Origin: Lachnospiraceae bacterium
GTDB lineage: Bacteria; Bacillota; Clostridia; Lachnospirales; Lachnospiraceae
NCBI GenBank assembly: GCA_017553505.1
Contig: JAFZLD010000025.1
Location: forward strand, 124,001 to 188,000
Direction of reading: 5' to 3'
DNA: 64,000 nt
The position numbers were made by a program, and so were the translations under genes. Positions 18,298-27,539 of this stretch are shown in pieces (positions within the stretch are counted from its first letter, which is position 1; every line of letters begins with the position of its first letter). The notes under the pieces were generated by a model that was given only the letters and a program-made list of their open reading frames with translations, ran no database searches and was not told the DNA's origin.

Positions 18298-19704
18298 ATG
18301 AAGAGAAAGCTTAAGGGGTTTTTTGGTGCATTGCTGCTGATTCCTACAGTATCCTTTATTGTTTTCTACCTGTTTGTTTCTTTGTACTATACAGATGGGT
18401 TTACTTTTAATACGCGAATTAACGGTGTTTACTGTACCGGAAGGAGCGTTGAGGAAGTCAATAAGGAGCTGATAGAGACCACAACTCCAAAAGTTCTTCA
18501 TGTAAACTGTGAGAAATACGGCACTGAGGAAGAAGTGCTTCTTAGCGATATCGATTACAAAATCGATTATACGGATGCGCTTGAAGATATATTCGGTAAT
18601 CAGAATCCTTTCCTTTGGATTTTGAATGCTTCCAAATCTTCACCCGTAAATAACGTTAAGCCTGATATAACGTTTGATTCAGCTAAGCTTTACGAGAAGA
18701 TTAACGATCTTCAGATAGTTAAAGACCATACTGAAAATGCTCATTATGAGTGCAGACTGGCTTATTCCAAGGATAAAGGCTATTTCCTTTACGAGAATAT
18801 TGATGAGCTTATAGATGTGGAGGCTGTCGACGCGCTTTCTTTTACCGCGGTTACAGATGATTTAAAGGTCAATATTACTGACGAGTGTTTCACTAGGCCC
18901 GGCTACACCGAGGAGATGGTTCATGACAGAAAACTTTGGGCAGATATCAGCGGATTTTTGACGCCCAAGCTTTCGTACGATATGGGTGACGAACCTATAT
19001 TGTTGGATGCAGCGATTTTGAGCAGTTTTCTGTTATACGATGCCAATAATAAAGACTTTATCAGAAACGACGACGGAAGTTTATTCATAAGTGAAACGTC
19101 TGTCAATAAGTTTATAGATGAGTTGTTCGATAAATACGACACATATGAGAAGCCTCGTAAGTTTGTAACTCACTTGGGTGAGGTTAAAGAAATCAAGTTT
19201 TCTGTTTATGGAACTTTACTTAACCGCAAAGTAGAGAAAGAATACCTCCTAAATGCCCTTAAGACAGGCGAGAAGGGCATTCATATACCCACATACATTC
19301 ACGAGCCTTTCAGTCGCGGCCTTAACGATATAGGCGACACATACGTTGAGGTGGATATGACGAGGCAGACGCTTTGCTATATCAAGGACGGCGAAGAGAA
19401 GATGCTGGTGGATGTAGTGACGGGTAAGCCTTCGGCGGGTTACTCGACGCCCGAAATGCTCTGCTACGTATACAGAAAGATTCCGGGCAAGTATTTAAGG
19501 GGCGAAGATTATTGCTCCTGGGTCAATTTTTGGATGCCCATATATAAATCCATCGGACTTCATGATGCAAGCTGGCAGTCTAAGTTTGGCGGAAACAGAT
19601 ATTTAACTCACGGTTCCAGAGGGTGCATAAATATGCGTTATGACGACGCCAAGACCCTTTACGATGAGATAGAAATCGGAACGCCTGTTATTGTTTACAA
19701 ATAA
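18298..19704 (+). CDS. Membrane-anchored L,D-transpeptidase (YkuD domain)
   Basis: Envelope enzyme predicted to form or remodel 3-3 peptidoglycan cross-links, 468 residues. It has one N-terminal membrane helix (ALLLIPTVSFIVFYLFVSLY). An INGVYCTGRSVEEV segment resembling the peptidoglycan-binding domain found in VanW/YkuD proteins follows, then a long middle part and a C-terminal YkuD domain. Catalytic His438 and Cys443 are in LTHGSRGCINM. It follows ilvB after 10 bases, without a strong ribosome binding site, so it probably shares the ilv transcript although it is unrelated in function. The middle region may be a second substrate-binding domain. Confidence 0.88.
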   Translation: MKRKLKGFFGALLLIPTVSFIVFYLFVSLYYTDGFTFNTRINGVYCTGRSVEEVNKELIETTTPKVLHVNCEKYGTEEEVLLSDIDYKIDYTDALEDIFGNQNPFLWILNASKSSPVNNVKPDITFDSAKLYEKINDLQIVKDHTENAHYECRLAYSKDKGYFLYENIDELIDVEAVDALSFTAVTDDLKVNITDECFTRPGYTEEMVHDRKLWADISGFLTPKLSYDMGDEPILLDAAILSSFLLYDANNKDFIRNDDGSLFISETSVNKFIDELFDKYDTYEKPRKFVTHLGEVKEIKFSVYGTLLNRKVEKEYLLNALKTGEKGIHIPTYIHEPFSRGLNDIGDTYVEVDMTRQTLCYIKDGEEKMLVDVVTGKPSAGYSTPEMLCYVYRKIPGKYLRGEDYCSWVNFWMPIYKSIGLHDASWQSKFGGNRYLTHGSRGCINMRYDDAKTLYDEIEIGTPVIVYK

Positions 19705-19779
19705 AAAGCGTTAAATTTTCTGTAATTTTCGCCAATTTTTGACCGTTAAAAATTAGTTGAATAAATATACGAAAATTGC

Positions 19780-19808
19780 TTGACAAAAAAATATCAAAAT
19801 ATAATAAT
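19780..19808 (+). promoter_or_regulatory. Promoter of serC-serA
   Basis: A consensus -35 TTGACA (19780-19785) is followed by an A/T-rich -10 region. TAATAA at 19802 gives a spacer of 16 bases, and AATAAT at 19803 gives 17. This lies about 35 bases upstream of serC. Confidence 0.6.
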
Positions 19809-19840
19809 ACATATTAAATATTTTTTAGGAGGATGAGAAA

Positions 19841-20923
19841 GTGTCCAGAGTTTACAACTTTTCAGCAGGTCCGGCTACCATGCCTTTACCTGTGCTTGAA
19901 GAAATCCAAGCAGAGCTTCTTGATTACAAGGGAAGCGGAATGAGCGTAATGGAGATGTCCCATCGATCTAAGGTTTTTCAGACTATCGCTGATGAAGCCG
20001 AGAAAGACTTAAGAGACTTAATGAATATTCCCGACAACTACAAGGTATTATTCATTCAGGGCGGCGCTACCGTACAGTTTTCCATGATTCCCATGAACCT
20101 TTGCAAGAACGGTGTGTTCGATTACATCGTAACCGGCGCCTGGTCCAAGAAAGCTATGACCGAAGCTAAGAAATTCGGTAAAGTAAATGTTATTGCCTCA
20201 AGCGAAGATAAGAATTACAGTTACATTCCGGACTGCTCAGACCTTCCTGTTGACGATAATGCAGACTATGTATATATCTGTGAGAACGAGACAATTCACG
20301 GTACCACATTCCAGAAGCTTCCCAACACCAAGGGTAAGGTTTTGGTATCCGACCAGTCTTCAATGTTCTTATCAAAGCCCTGTAATGTATCCGATTACGG
20401 CATCATCTACGGCGGCGTACAGAAGAACGTAGGACCCGCAGGTCTTTCAATTGTAATCATTCGTGAAGACCTCATCAGAGAAGACGTTGCTGCTAATGTA
20501 CCCGTATATTTAAGATACGATACCCATGCCAACAACGGTTCCATGTACAATACCCCCAACTGCTGGGCAATCTACGTATGCGGTAAGGTATTTAAGTACT
20601 TAAAGAGCCTCGGCGGACTTGAGGCCATGAACGAAATCAATAAAAAGAAAGCAGCCATTCTTTACAACTTCCTTGACAACAGCAAGATGTTCAAGGGTAC
20701 CGTACAGAAGGAATACCGTTCACTTATGAACGTTCCTTTCGTGACAGAATCAGCCGAGAAGGATGCTGAAGTCGTAGCGGCTACCAAGGCTGCAGGATTT
20801 GATAACCTTAAGGGTCACAAGAGCGTAGGTGGCTTAAGAGCTTCCATCTACAACGCTATGCCGCTTGAAGGGGTACAGGCTTTGGTTGATTTCCTTACTA
20901 AGTATGAAAAGGAGAATGGTTAA
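19841..20923 (+). CDS. serC: Phosphoserine aminotransferase
   Basis: PLP enzyme converting 3-phosphohydroxypyruvate to phosphoserine; 360 residues. It begins RVYNFSAGPATMPLPVLE, a family signature, and has the block YGGVQKNVGPAGLS, in which the Lys binds PLP. The start is GTG, supported by AGGAGG ten bases upstream. The serA ATG follows the serC stop with no gap, indicating coupled expression. Confidence 0.97.
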   Translation: MSRVYNFSAGPATMPLPVLEEIQAELLDYKGSGMSVMEMSHRSKVFQTIADEAEKDLRDLMNIPDNYKVLFIQGGATVQFSMIPMNLCKNGVFDYIVTGAWSKKAMTEAKKFGKVNVIASSEDKNYSYIPDCSDLPVDDNADYVYICENETIHGTTFQKLPNTKGKVLVSDQSSMFLSKPCNVSDYGIIYGGVQKNVGPAGLSIVIIREDLIREDVAANVPVYLRYDTHANNGSMYNTPNCWAIYVCGKVFKYLKSLGGLEAMNEINKKKAAILYNFLDNSKMFKGTVQKEYRSLMNVPFVTESAEKDAEVVAATKAAGFDNLKGHKSVGGLRASIYNAMPLEGVQALVDFLTKYEKENG

Positions 20924-22105
20924 ATGTTTAAGTACGCATGCTTAAATCCCATCGCCAATGTGGGGCTTAAAAATTTCGATGAGAATTACACCAAGACAGA
21001 TGACGTTAATGATGCCGAAGGTATCCTGGTAAGAAGTGCGGTAATGCACGAGATGGATTTTTCCGAAAAGCTTCTTGCCGTAGCAAGAGCCGGCGCAGGC
21101 GTTAACAACATTCCTCTTGATAAGCTTGCACAGAAGGGTGTTGTGGTATTCAATACACCCGGTGCCAATGCAAACGGCGTTAAAGAACTTGCTATCGCAG
21201 CAATGCTTCTTGCTTCACGTGATATCATCGGCGGTATCGATTTTGTCAAAGAAAACAAGGCTGACGAAAACATAGCGAAGCTTGTTGAAAAAGGCAAAAG
21301 CAAATATGCAGGAACCGAAATCAGAGGCAAAAAGCTCGGTATTATCGGTCTTGGCGCAATCGGCGGACCTCTTGCCAATGCAGCAAGACACCTAGGTATG
21401 GATGTATACGGTTGCGACCCTTACATTTCAATCGATGCAGCTTGGAACCTTTCAAGAGACATCCATCATGTAAAGACCAGAGAAGAAATCTTCCAAAAGT
21501 GTGATTACATTTCCGTACACGTTCCGCTCATCGAGAACGATGACCCCAATGTAAATACCAAGAAGATGATCAATAAAGACACCATCGCAATGATGAAGAA
21601 GGGTGTTATCATTCTTAACCTTGCCCGTGACCTTCTCGTAGACGACGACGCTATGGAAGAAGCACTTAAGAGTGGCAAGGTAAGAAAATATGTTACAGAC
21701 TTCCCCAATGCCAAGACCGCCAATATGGAAGGAGTTATCGCAATTCCTCACCTTGGTGCATCTACAGAGGAGTCGGAAGACAATTGTGCTGTAATGGCCG
21801 TTAATCAGATGAAAAATTATCTTGAGAACGGTAATATTGTAAACAGCGTAAACTATCCGGCGCTTGACATGGGCATTTGCCAGAAGGCAGGAAGAATCGC
21901 TATTTTCCATAAGAACGTTGCCAACATGATTACTCAGTTTACGGCTTCTTTCGGCGACCTTGGTATCAACGTATCGGATATGTCAAGTAAATCTCGTGGT
22001 GAAGTGGCTTACACCATGATTGACGTAGACGAACCCGCTACCGATGCAATCAAAGCTAAGCTTGAAGCAATCGACGGCGTATTCAAGGTAAGAATAGTTA
22101 AGTAA
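20924..22105 (+). CDS. serA: D-3-phosphoglycerate dehydrogenase
   Basis: First enzyme of serine synthesis, NAD-dependent; 393 residues. The Rossmann motif KLGIIGLGAIGGPLANAA and the catalytic region IPHLGASTEESEDNCA (with His) are intact. The C-terminus is a single ACT domain (from about VANMITQF), usually a serine-binding regulatory unit. This short form lacks the extra domain of the long bacterial enzymes. A terminator follows. Confidence 0.96.
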   Translation: MFKYACLNPIANVGLKNFDENYTKTDDVNDAEGILVRSAVMHEMDFSEKLLAVARAGAGVNNIPLDKLAQKGVVVFNTPGANANGVKELAIAAMLLASRDIIGGIDFVKENKADENIAKLVEKGKSKYAGTEIRGKKLGIIGLGAIGGPLANAARHLGMDVYGCDPYISIDAAWNLSRDIHHVKTREEIFQKCDYISVHVPLIENDDPNVNTKKMINKDTIAMMKKGVIILNLARDLLVDDDAMEEALKSGKVRKYVTDFPNAKTANMEGVIAIPHLGASTEESEDNCAVMAVNQMKNYLENGNIVNSVNYPALDMGICQKAGRIAIFHKNVANMITQFTASFGDLGINVSDMSSKSRGEVAYTMIDVDEPATDAIKAKLEAIDGVFKVRIVK

Positions 22106-22111
22106 TATTAA

Positions 22112-22159
22112 CCCCCTTTATATAGACTGCTTTGTTTATGTGAAGGGGGATTTTATTTT
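22112..22159 (+). terminator. Intrinsic terminator after serA
   Basis: CCCCCTTTA and TGAAGGGGG pair across a loop of about 20 bases and are followed by ATTTTATTTTT, just after the serA stop. Confidence 0.65.
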
Positions 22160-22181
22160 TATAAAGGGATATGTAGGGTAT

Positions 22182-24014
22182 ATGAATAAAAAGAACGCAT
22201 TTAAGAATAATATCTATGCGCTGAAACTTGTATGGAAAATGTCTAAACCGCTTATTATCACAAACGGTATAGCAAGTTTCCTGGATTATTTTGAGTGGTT
22301 GTTTTTCAGTGCTTTTTTCTTACGAATTCTTATAAACGGTTTAGAGACCGGTCAGGAATTCTCCAAATTATTAACGTTTATCGTAATATGTATTGGAACA
22401 CTTGGTTTCATTTCTCTTTTCCATTCTGTAAGGACAAGAAAATGGCTTCCGGTATTTAAGACAAAGGTCAATAAGGAACTGTTTAAGATACTGTTCAAAA
22501 AAGCATCAAACGTAGAGCTTGAATGCTTTGAAAATAGTGACTTCTACGACAAGTACACCCTTGCCATGGAAAAGTCAGATGAAAGGCTTACACGTACAAT
22601 CGAAGTTATCTGGGGAGTTTTCTTTGGCGCAATAGCCAGCGTCTGCGCCTTCATATTTATGTACCGGGTAGACAAATACTCGGTGCTGTTCATTATTTTC
22701 CCCATAATCGGAAACTTCGGCTTCAACAGACTGCAGAGCAAGATTGACTACAACCGTAATAAGGATATGGCTCCGCACAATCGTAAGATTTCATACATCA
22801 ACCGTGTAATGTATCTTACTCAGTATGCCAAAGAAATGCGTCTGTCAGATGTGTTCACCCTCATGAGAGAAGAATACAGGGGCGCAATCCGAGGCGTAAC
22901 CGATGTGACAAGAAAGTATACAAAGAAAGCAATGGTGCTTCATTGGTTCTACGTAATGTTTACTTTTACATTTATCTTTGAAGGCCTGCTGATTTATGGC
23001 GCTTACAGAACATTGGTATCTTACACAATGACACTTGCACAGTTATCGGTTATTACCAGCTTGATGGTTTCCACAACATGGATTCTTATAGGCTTTACGG
23101 ATTCGGTAACGGAACTTTTCAAGAACGGCTTGTTTGTGGACTATCTCAAGACTTTCCTTGAGTACAAGGAAAAGATACCGGAAGATTACGACGGTGCAGA
23201 CCCGGATGATACCATTGAGTCAATTGAGTTTAAGAATGTTTCTTTTGCTTATAAGGACAAAGAAGTAATCAAGAACCTCAACATGAAGTTTGAAGGCGGC
23301 AAGACCTATGCGCTTGCAGGACACAACGGAGCGGGCAAGACCACGATTATTAAGTTGTTGTTGCGTTTCTACGACCCTACGGAAGGCGAGGTGCTTCTCA
23401 ACGGAAGAAATATCAAGGAATACAATCTGCAGAAGTATCGGGCGCTGTTTGCGACCGCTTTCCAGGACCATCAGATGTTCTCGATGTCTGTTAAGGACAA
23501 CGTTTTAATGGGTCACAAGACCGAGGGTGATGCGACAGAGAAGGTATTAAATGCATTGAAACTCGCGGGAGTGTATGACAAGGTTATGTCTCTTCCGTAC
23601 AAAGAAAATACAATACTTACCAAGGAATTTGACGACGAAGGAGCTATTCTTTCGGGCGGTGAGTTCCAGAAGGTTGTTGTTGCCAGAGCTTTTGTACAGA
23701 ATAGCCCCGTTAAGCTATTTGACGAGCCGTCGAGTGCGCTTGACCCGATAGCGGAATATACGTTGTTTGATAACATTCTTAAATCTTGTAAGGACAATAC
23801 GCTTGTATTTATTTCACACAGATTATCATCTGTTCAGAACGCAGACAAGATATTCTTGCTTAGGCATGGAACCGTTAGAGAAGAAGGTTCTCACAAGGAA
23901 CTCATGGCTCTTGATGGTTTGTATGCGGATATGTACCGCAAACAGGCCGAAAATTATCTTGCAGGTAGCCATGAAACCTCCGACGGAATCTTTAAGGAGG
24001 TGGCAAAAGCATGA
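22182..24014 (+). CDS. ABC exporter half-transporter (ATPase-permease), first of a pair
   Basis: 610-residue protein with an N-terminal membrane domain of several helices followed by a nucleotide-binding domain: Walker A (GHNGAGKTT), signature LSGGEFQK, Walker B ending in LFDEPSSALDP, and switch His in FISHRLSS. All ATPase residues are intact. The start at MNKKNAFKNN is preferred, as the upstream extension reads through the terminator hairpin. It overlaps the next gene by four bases (ATGA), so the two probably form a heterodimer. Substrate unknown; drug, lipid or peptide export are the family options. No peptidase domain is present. Confidence 0.86.
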   Translation: MNKKNAFKNNIYALKLVWKMSKPLIITNGIASFLDYFEWLFFSAFFLRILINGLETGQEFSKLLTFIVICIGTLGFISLFHSVRTRKWLPVFKTKVNKELFKILFKKASNVELECFENSDFYDKYTLAMEKSDERLTRTIEVIWGVFFGAIASVCAFIFMYRVDKYSVLFIIFPIIGNFGFNRLQSKIDYNRNKDMAPHNRKISYINRVMYLTQYAKEMRLSDVFTLMREEYRGAIRGVTDVTRKYTKKAMVLHWFYVMFTFTFIFEGLLIYGAYRTLVSYTMTLAQLSVITSLMVSTTWILIGFTDSVTELFKNGLFVDYLKTFLEYKEKIPEDYDGADPDDTIESIEFKNVSFAYKDKEVIKNLNMKFEGGKTYALAGHNGAGKTTIIKLLLRFYDPTEGEVLLNGRNIKEYNLQKYRALFATAFQDHQMFSMSVKDNVLMGHKTEGDATEKVLNALKLAGVYDKVMSLPYKENTILTKEFDDEGAILSGGEFQKVVVARAFVQNSPVKLFDEPSSALDPIAEYTLFDNILKSCKDNTLVFISHRLSSVQNADKIFLLRHGTVREEGSHKELMALDGLYADMYRKQAENYLAGSHETSDGIFKEVAKA

Positions 24015-25810
24015 AAAATGTATTGAAAAATCACCTCTTTCTGTGGAAACTCTGCTTTAAGACCTGCCCCGGTTATATGCTTTATTTCCTTTATGACGGC
24101 TTCAGATATCAGGGCGTTATCTTTATCGAACATGTACTGGGTATTAACTATGTACTTAAGTGTGCAGAGTTCCATGAGCCTTTTAAGAAGGCGTTTATTT
24201 ACATAGGCATAATCTTACTGATAAATATAATACAGATTATCCCCGACGGCTTCTTTATCCACGGATGGAGCTTCAGGGCCAAGCCTAAGATTTATAAAGC
24301 TCTTAAAGAAAAAATGTATGCCAAAGCCGCAGAAATCGATTTGTCCTGCTATGACGATCCTAAGTATTATAACGACTTTGTGCTTGCGGTTTCTGAGTCA
24401 GAGAGCAGTATCGACAGGTTCTTAACACTTTGCAATAACCTGGTGCAGGGACTGACGATTCTTTTTACAACAGGTGTGTTCTATTTGGTGGTAGATAAGA
24501 CCGGTATTTTGTTCGTGTTTGTTTCGTTTGTGTTCAGGTTCTTTATTTCAAAGGCTATGAACAAAGTTAACGTTGATACACGTGTGAAAATCAATCCCAA
24601 GGAACGCAAACGTAATTACGTAAGCAGACTTTTCTATCTCAAGGATTATGCCAAGGAATTGCGTCTCCACCCCGAAGTAGGTGCATCGCTTTCCAAAGAG
24701 TTTGAGGAAGCGGATGATGAAATAATGGATATTCAGAGAAAAGTAGGTACTAAGTTAAGTCTGCTTGAGTATATCAGAACGTATATTGTCGACACGTTCT
24801 TGCTCGACGGACTTTATATTACCTATCTGGTATTTAGTGCAGCGGTTCTTCATACGATTTGTTACAGTGATGCTGTTACGCTCTTTAACAGAACCGGAAG
24901 CTTGAGAAGGGGTATGGCTACTTTTGCCGACCTTGTTCCGAGTATGCACGAGAACAGCCTGTATGTTGATAAGATCAGAGCTTTCCTCGATTACGAAGTA
25001 AAGATTAAAGCAGACGAAGGTCGTGAAGTCGCTAAGGGACCTGGAGAAATCGTAATCGACAATCTCAGTTTCTCGTACAAAGAAGGCGGCAAGAAAGTCC
25101 TTGATAATATAAGCCTTCGTGTCAAACCTTGCGAGAGAGTTGCCATAGTCGGTTATAACGGTACGGGCAAGACTACACTTATTAAGCTTTTGATGCGCTT
25201 ATATGACCCCACAGAGGGCAGCATCAGCTATCACGGCGAGAACATTAAGAAATATAAGCCTCGCGACTACAGGCACAAAATCGGCGTAGTATTCCAGGAT
25301 TTCCAGATGTATGGAGCAAGACTGTCCGAGAACGTTGTAATGAGCAATATTGAGAATCAAGATTACGAAAGTCTGAAGAAGCCGATCACCGATGCATTGC
25401 TTAATGCAGGATTTGAGAAGCGTCTTAAAAAACTCGATAAAGGTCTTGATACCATGGTTACAACAGAGTTTGACGAGGCGGGAGTAGATTTCTCCGGAGG
25501 CGAAAGCCAGAAGATAGCTATTTCAAGAGCATTCTATAAAGATGCCGATATTCTTATCATGGACGAGCCTTCAAGCGCACTCGATCCTATAGCCGAGTAT
25601 GAACTTAACAAAGCAATGGAATCGGCAGCTATCGGAAAGACTGTGTTCTATATATCGCACAGACTCTCGACCACAAGAGATGCGGACAGAATCATAATGC
25701 TTGAGAACGGTCATATTATCGAAGAAGGTACACATGATTCCTTGATTAAAATGAACGGTAAGTATGCTGAGATGTGGAATGCACAGGCAGGTAAGTATGC
25801 GATAAGCTAA
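24011..25810 (+). CDS. ABC exporter half-transporter (ATPase-permease), second of a pair
   Basis: 599 residues with the same membrane domain plus ATPase layout as the preceding gene. Walker A is YNGTGKTT, the signature FSGGESQK, Walker B ILIMDEPSSALDP, and the switch His lies in YISHRLST. Both ATP sites of the presumed heterodimer therefore look competent, unlike many heterodimeric exporters with one degenerate site. A good GGAGG site lies just upstream, inside the first gene. Substrate not identifiable from sequence. Confidence 0.86.
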   Translation: MKNVLKNHLFLWKLCFKTCPGYMLYFLYDGFRYQGVIFIEHVLGINYVLKCAEFHEPFKKAFIYIGIILLINIIQIIPDGFFIHGWSFRAKPKIYKALKEKMYAKAAEIDLSCYDDPKYYNDFVLAVSESESSIDRFLTLCNNLVQGLTILFTTGVFYLVVDKTGILFVFVSFVFRFFISKAMNKVNVDTRVKINPKERKRNYVSRLFYLKDYAKELRLHPEVGASLSKEFEEADDEIMDIQRKVGTKLSLLEYIRTYIVDTFLLDGLYITYLVFSAAVLHTICYSDAVTLFNRTGSLRRGMATFADLVPSMHENSLYVDKIRAFLDYEVKIKADEGREVAKGPGEIVIDNLSFSYKEGGKKVLDNISLRVKPCERVAIVGYNGTGKTTLIKLLMRLYDPTEGSISYHGENIKKYKPRDYRHKIGVVFQDFQMYGARLSENVVMSNIENQDYESLKKPITDALLNAGFEKRLKKLDKGLDTMVTTEFDEAGVDFSGGESQKIAISRAFYKDADILIMDEPSSALDPIAEYELNKAMESAAIGKTVFYISHRLSTTRDADRIIMLENGHIIEEGTHDSLIKMNGKYAEMWNAQAGKYAIS

Positions 25811-25818
25811 AAATGAAA

Positions 25819-25844
25819 AGCCCTTATCTTAACAGATAAGGGCT
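25819..25844. terminator. Terminator hairpin between the ABC pair and the 93-residue unknown gene
   Basis: A perfect 11-bp stem (25819-25829 with 25834-25844) has a TAAC loop. The T-rich tail (TTTTCATTTTT) is on the minus-strand side, so it best serves the minus gene, with weaker use on the plus strand. Confidence 0.75.
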
Positions 25845-25870
25845 GAATAATACTACAGGTTTATGATTCC

Positions 25871-26152
25871 TTAAAATTGCTCAAACGCCATCGGGTCACC
25901 GTACTTGGTCATATCACCCATGGTGCTTTGAAACTTTCTTTCGGTTAAGAGAGCGGCGTCGGAAGCGGCGTCCATGTACTGAATGAAGATGTCTTCGACA
26001 GGATCGCCGAGCTCCTTGGAAAGCTCTTCCATAATGGGTTTAAGCTTCTCTAACTGAAAAGAAATCTTGGTCTTCTCGGGGTCGATTCCTTCGAGTACTT
26101 TATCTGCGTATTCACTCACTTTATCAAGAATGTATTTACTTTTGTTTTCCAT
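25871..26152 (-). CDS. Unknown small protein (93 residues)
   Basis: I do not recognise this protein. It is predicted to be mostly helical and charged, without a membrane segment, signal peptide or cysteine. Features that can be seen are a DPEKTKISFQLEKLKPIMEE stretch and a C-terminal half containing DIFIQYMDAASDA and FQSTMGDMTKYGDP. It is a real gene by its good AAAGGAAC ribosome binding site, a terminator after its stop and a plausible promoter. It is divergent from the DUF1015 gene. Confidence 0.7.
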   Translation of the reverse strand: MENKSKYILDKVSEYADKVLEGIDPEKTKISFQLEKLKPIMEELSKELGDPVEDIFIQYMDAASDAALLTERKFQSTMGDMTKYGDPMAFEQF

Positions 26153-26204
26153 GACAGTTCCTTTCTTAACGAATATTGACTAAATTATAATACCACCATT
26201 TTCG

Positions 26205-26238
26205 TTGTTTTGAATTAAAAATTTTGATAAAATATTTT
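26205..26238 (+). promoter_or_regulatory. Promoter of the DUF1015 gene
   Basis: Two overlapping solutions exist: TTGTTT-17-TAAAAT with an extended TGA before the -10 (26228-26233), or TTGAAT-17-TATTTT. Both lie 40-70 bases upstream of the start. Confidence 0.45.
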
Positions 26239-26280
26239 AGGAATCATTTGTTCTGAAGATTCCGACATTGGAGGTTATGT

Positions 26281-27522
26281 ATGGCTCTCATTAAACCCTT
26301 TCAGGCAGTGAGACCCGCTCAGGGGCTTGAATCTTTAATTGCCGCTTTACCCTATGACGTTTATAACAGATCGGAGGCCAAGGAAGTTGTGTCTAAGAAT
26401 GACAAGACCTTTCTTAAGATAGACCGCGCGGAAACAACCCTTCCCGATGACGTCGATACATATGACCCGCGTGTATACGCCAAGGCCAGACAGCTTTATG
26501 AAGAAATGCTGGGTAAAGGCGAATTTGTCAAAGAAAATAAGCCTTGTTATTATCTCTACGAAGAGACCATGAACGGTCGCGCACAGACAGGTCTTGTATG
26601 CGCCGCATCCGTAAGAGATTATGAAACCGGCGTAATTAAGAAACACGAGAACACCCGAGCTGACAAGGAAGTTGACCGCATCAATCACGTTGATACTGTC
26701 GATGCTCAGACAGGTCCTATTTTTCTTGCATACAGAAATGACGAGAAGCTCAATGCTTTCTTAGAAAATATTAAAACGTTGGAGAAGCCTTATTTTGACT
26801 TCGTATCCGATGACGGTATTCGTCACAGAGGATTTAAGATTGATTCCGATGATGAAATTAAGTTTATTACGGATTCTTTTGCCAAAATTCCGAATCTTTA
26901 TATAGCCGATGGCCATCATAGATGTGCTTCGGCAGCCAAGGTTTCGATTAAGAGACGAGAAGAGGCGACGACCGTTGACGAGAACGCCGAATACAATTTC
27001 TTTTTAAGTGTGGTATTTCCTGATTCCGAACTCATGATTATGGATTATAATAGAGTTGTAAAGGACTTAAACGGCTTGTCGGAAGAAGAGTTTATCGCAC
27101 GTGTGTCTGAGAAGTTTGAAGTGCAGTCGATTGCCGTAAGTGACAATAAACCGGCTCATAAAGGCGATATTTATATGTTGCTTAAGGGTAAGGAATATTG
27201 CATTTCGCTTAAGGATGAATATGTTAGCGACGATCCGATTAAAGCTCTTGATGTTTCGAAGCTTCAAGATTATCTCTTAAATCCGATTCTTGGTATTGAA
27301 AACCCCAAAACCGATAAGAGAATCGATTTTGTAGGAGGAATAAGAGGTGTCAAGGAACTTTGGAGAAGACTTGAGACTGATTCAACGGTTGCTTTTGCAA
27401 TGTATCCGACATTAATGAGTGAGCTTTTTGCGGTTGCGGATGCGGGACTTTTAATGCCGCCCAAATCCACATGGTTTGAGCCCAAGTTACGAAGCGGTTT
27501 GTTTATACACGAATTACAATAA
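26281..27522 (+). CDS. DUF1015 family protein
   Basis: The 413 residues match DUF1015, a conserved family without an established activity. Its signatures are the N-terminal IKPFQAVRP block, the GPIFLAYRN segment and, near residue 210, the ADGHHRCASA motif. That motif resembles the GHHR motif of ParB/sulfiredoxin-fold proteins such as the free-serine kinases SerK and SbnI. DUF1015 genes are often found near serC and serA in Clostridia, and here serCA lie 4 kb upstream with the ABC pair in between. A link to phosphoserine metabolism is therefore a reasonable inference, not a demonstrated function. The start has TTGGAGG upstream. Confidence 0.85.
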   Translation: MALIKPFQAVRPAQGLESLIAALPYDVYNRSEAKEVVSKNDKTFLKIDRAETTLPDDVDTYDPRVYAKARQLYEEMLGKGEFVKENKPCYYLYEETMNGRAQTGLVCAASVRDYETGVIKKHENTRADKEVDRINHVDTVDAQTGPIFLAYRNDEKLNAFLENIKTLEKPYFDFVSDDGIRHRGFKIDSDDEIKFITDSFAKIPNLYIADGHHRCASAAKVSIKRREEATTVDENAEYNFFLSVVFPDSELMIMDYNRVVKDLNGLSEEEFIARVSEKFEVQSIAVSDNKPAHKGDIYMLLKGKEYCISLKDEYVSDDPIKALDVSKLQDYLLNPILGIENPKTDKRIDFVGGIRGVKELWRRLETDSTVAFAMYPTLMSELFAVADAGLLMPPKSTWFEPKLRSGLFIHELQ

Positions 27523-27539
27523 ATTCTAAAGGGGAATAT

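Noticed and set aside
22140-22181. Upstream ATG at 22140 as start of the first ABC half-transporter
   Set aside because: The segment forms the descending arm of the serA terminator; the next in-frame ATG at 22182 is a more natural N-terminus.
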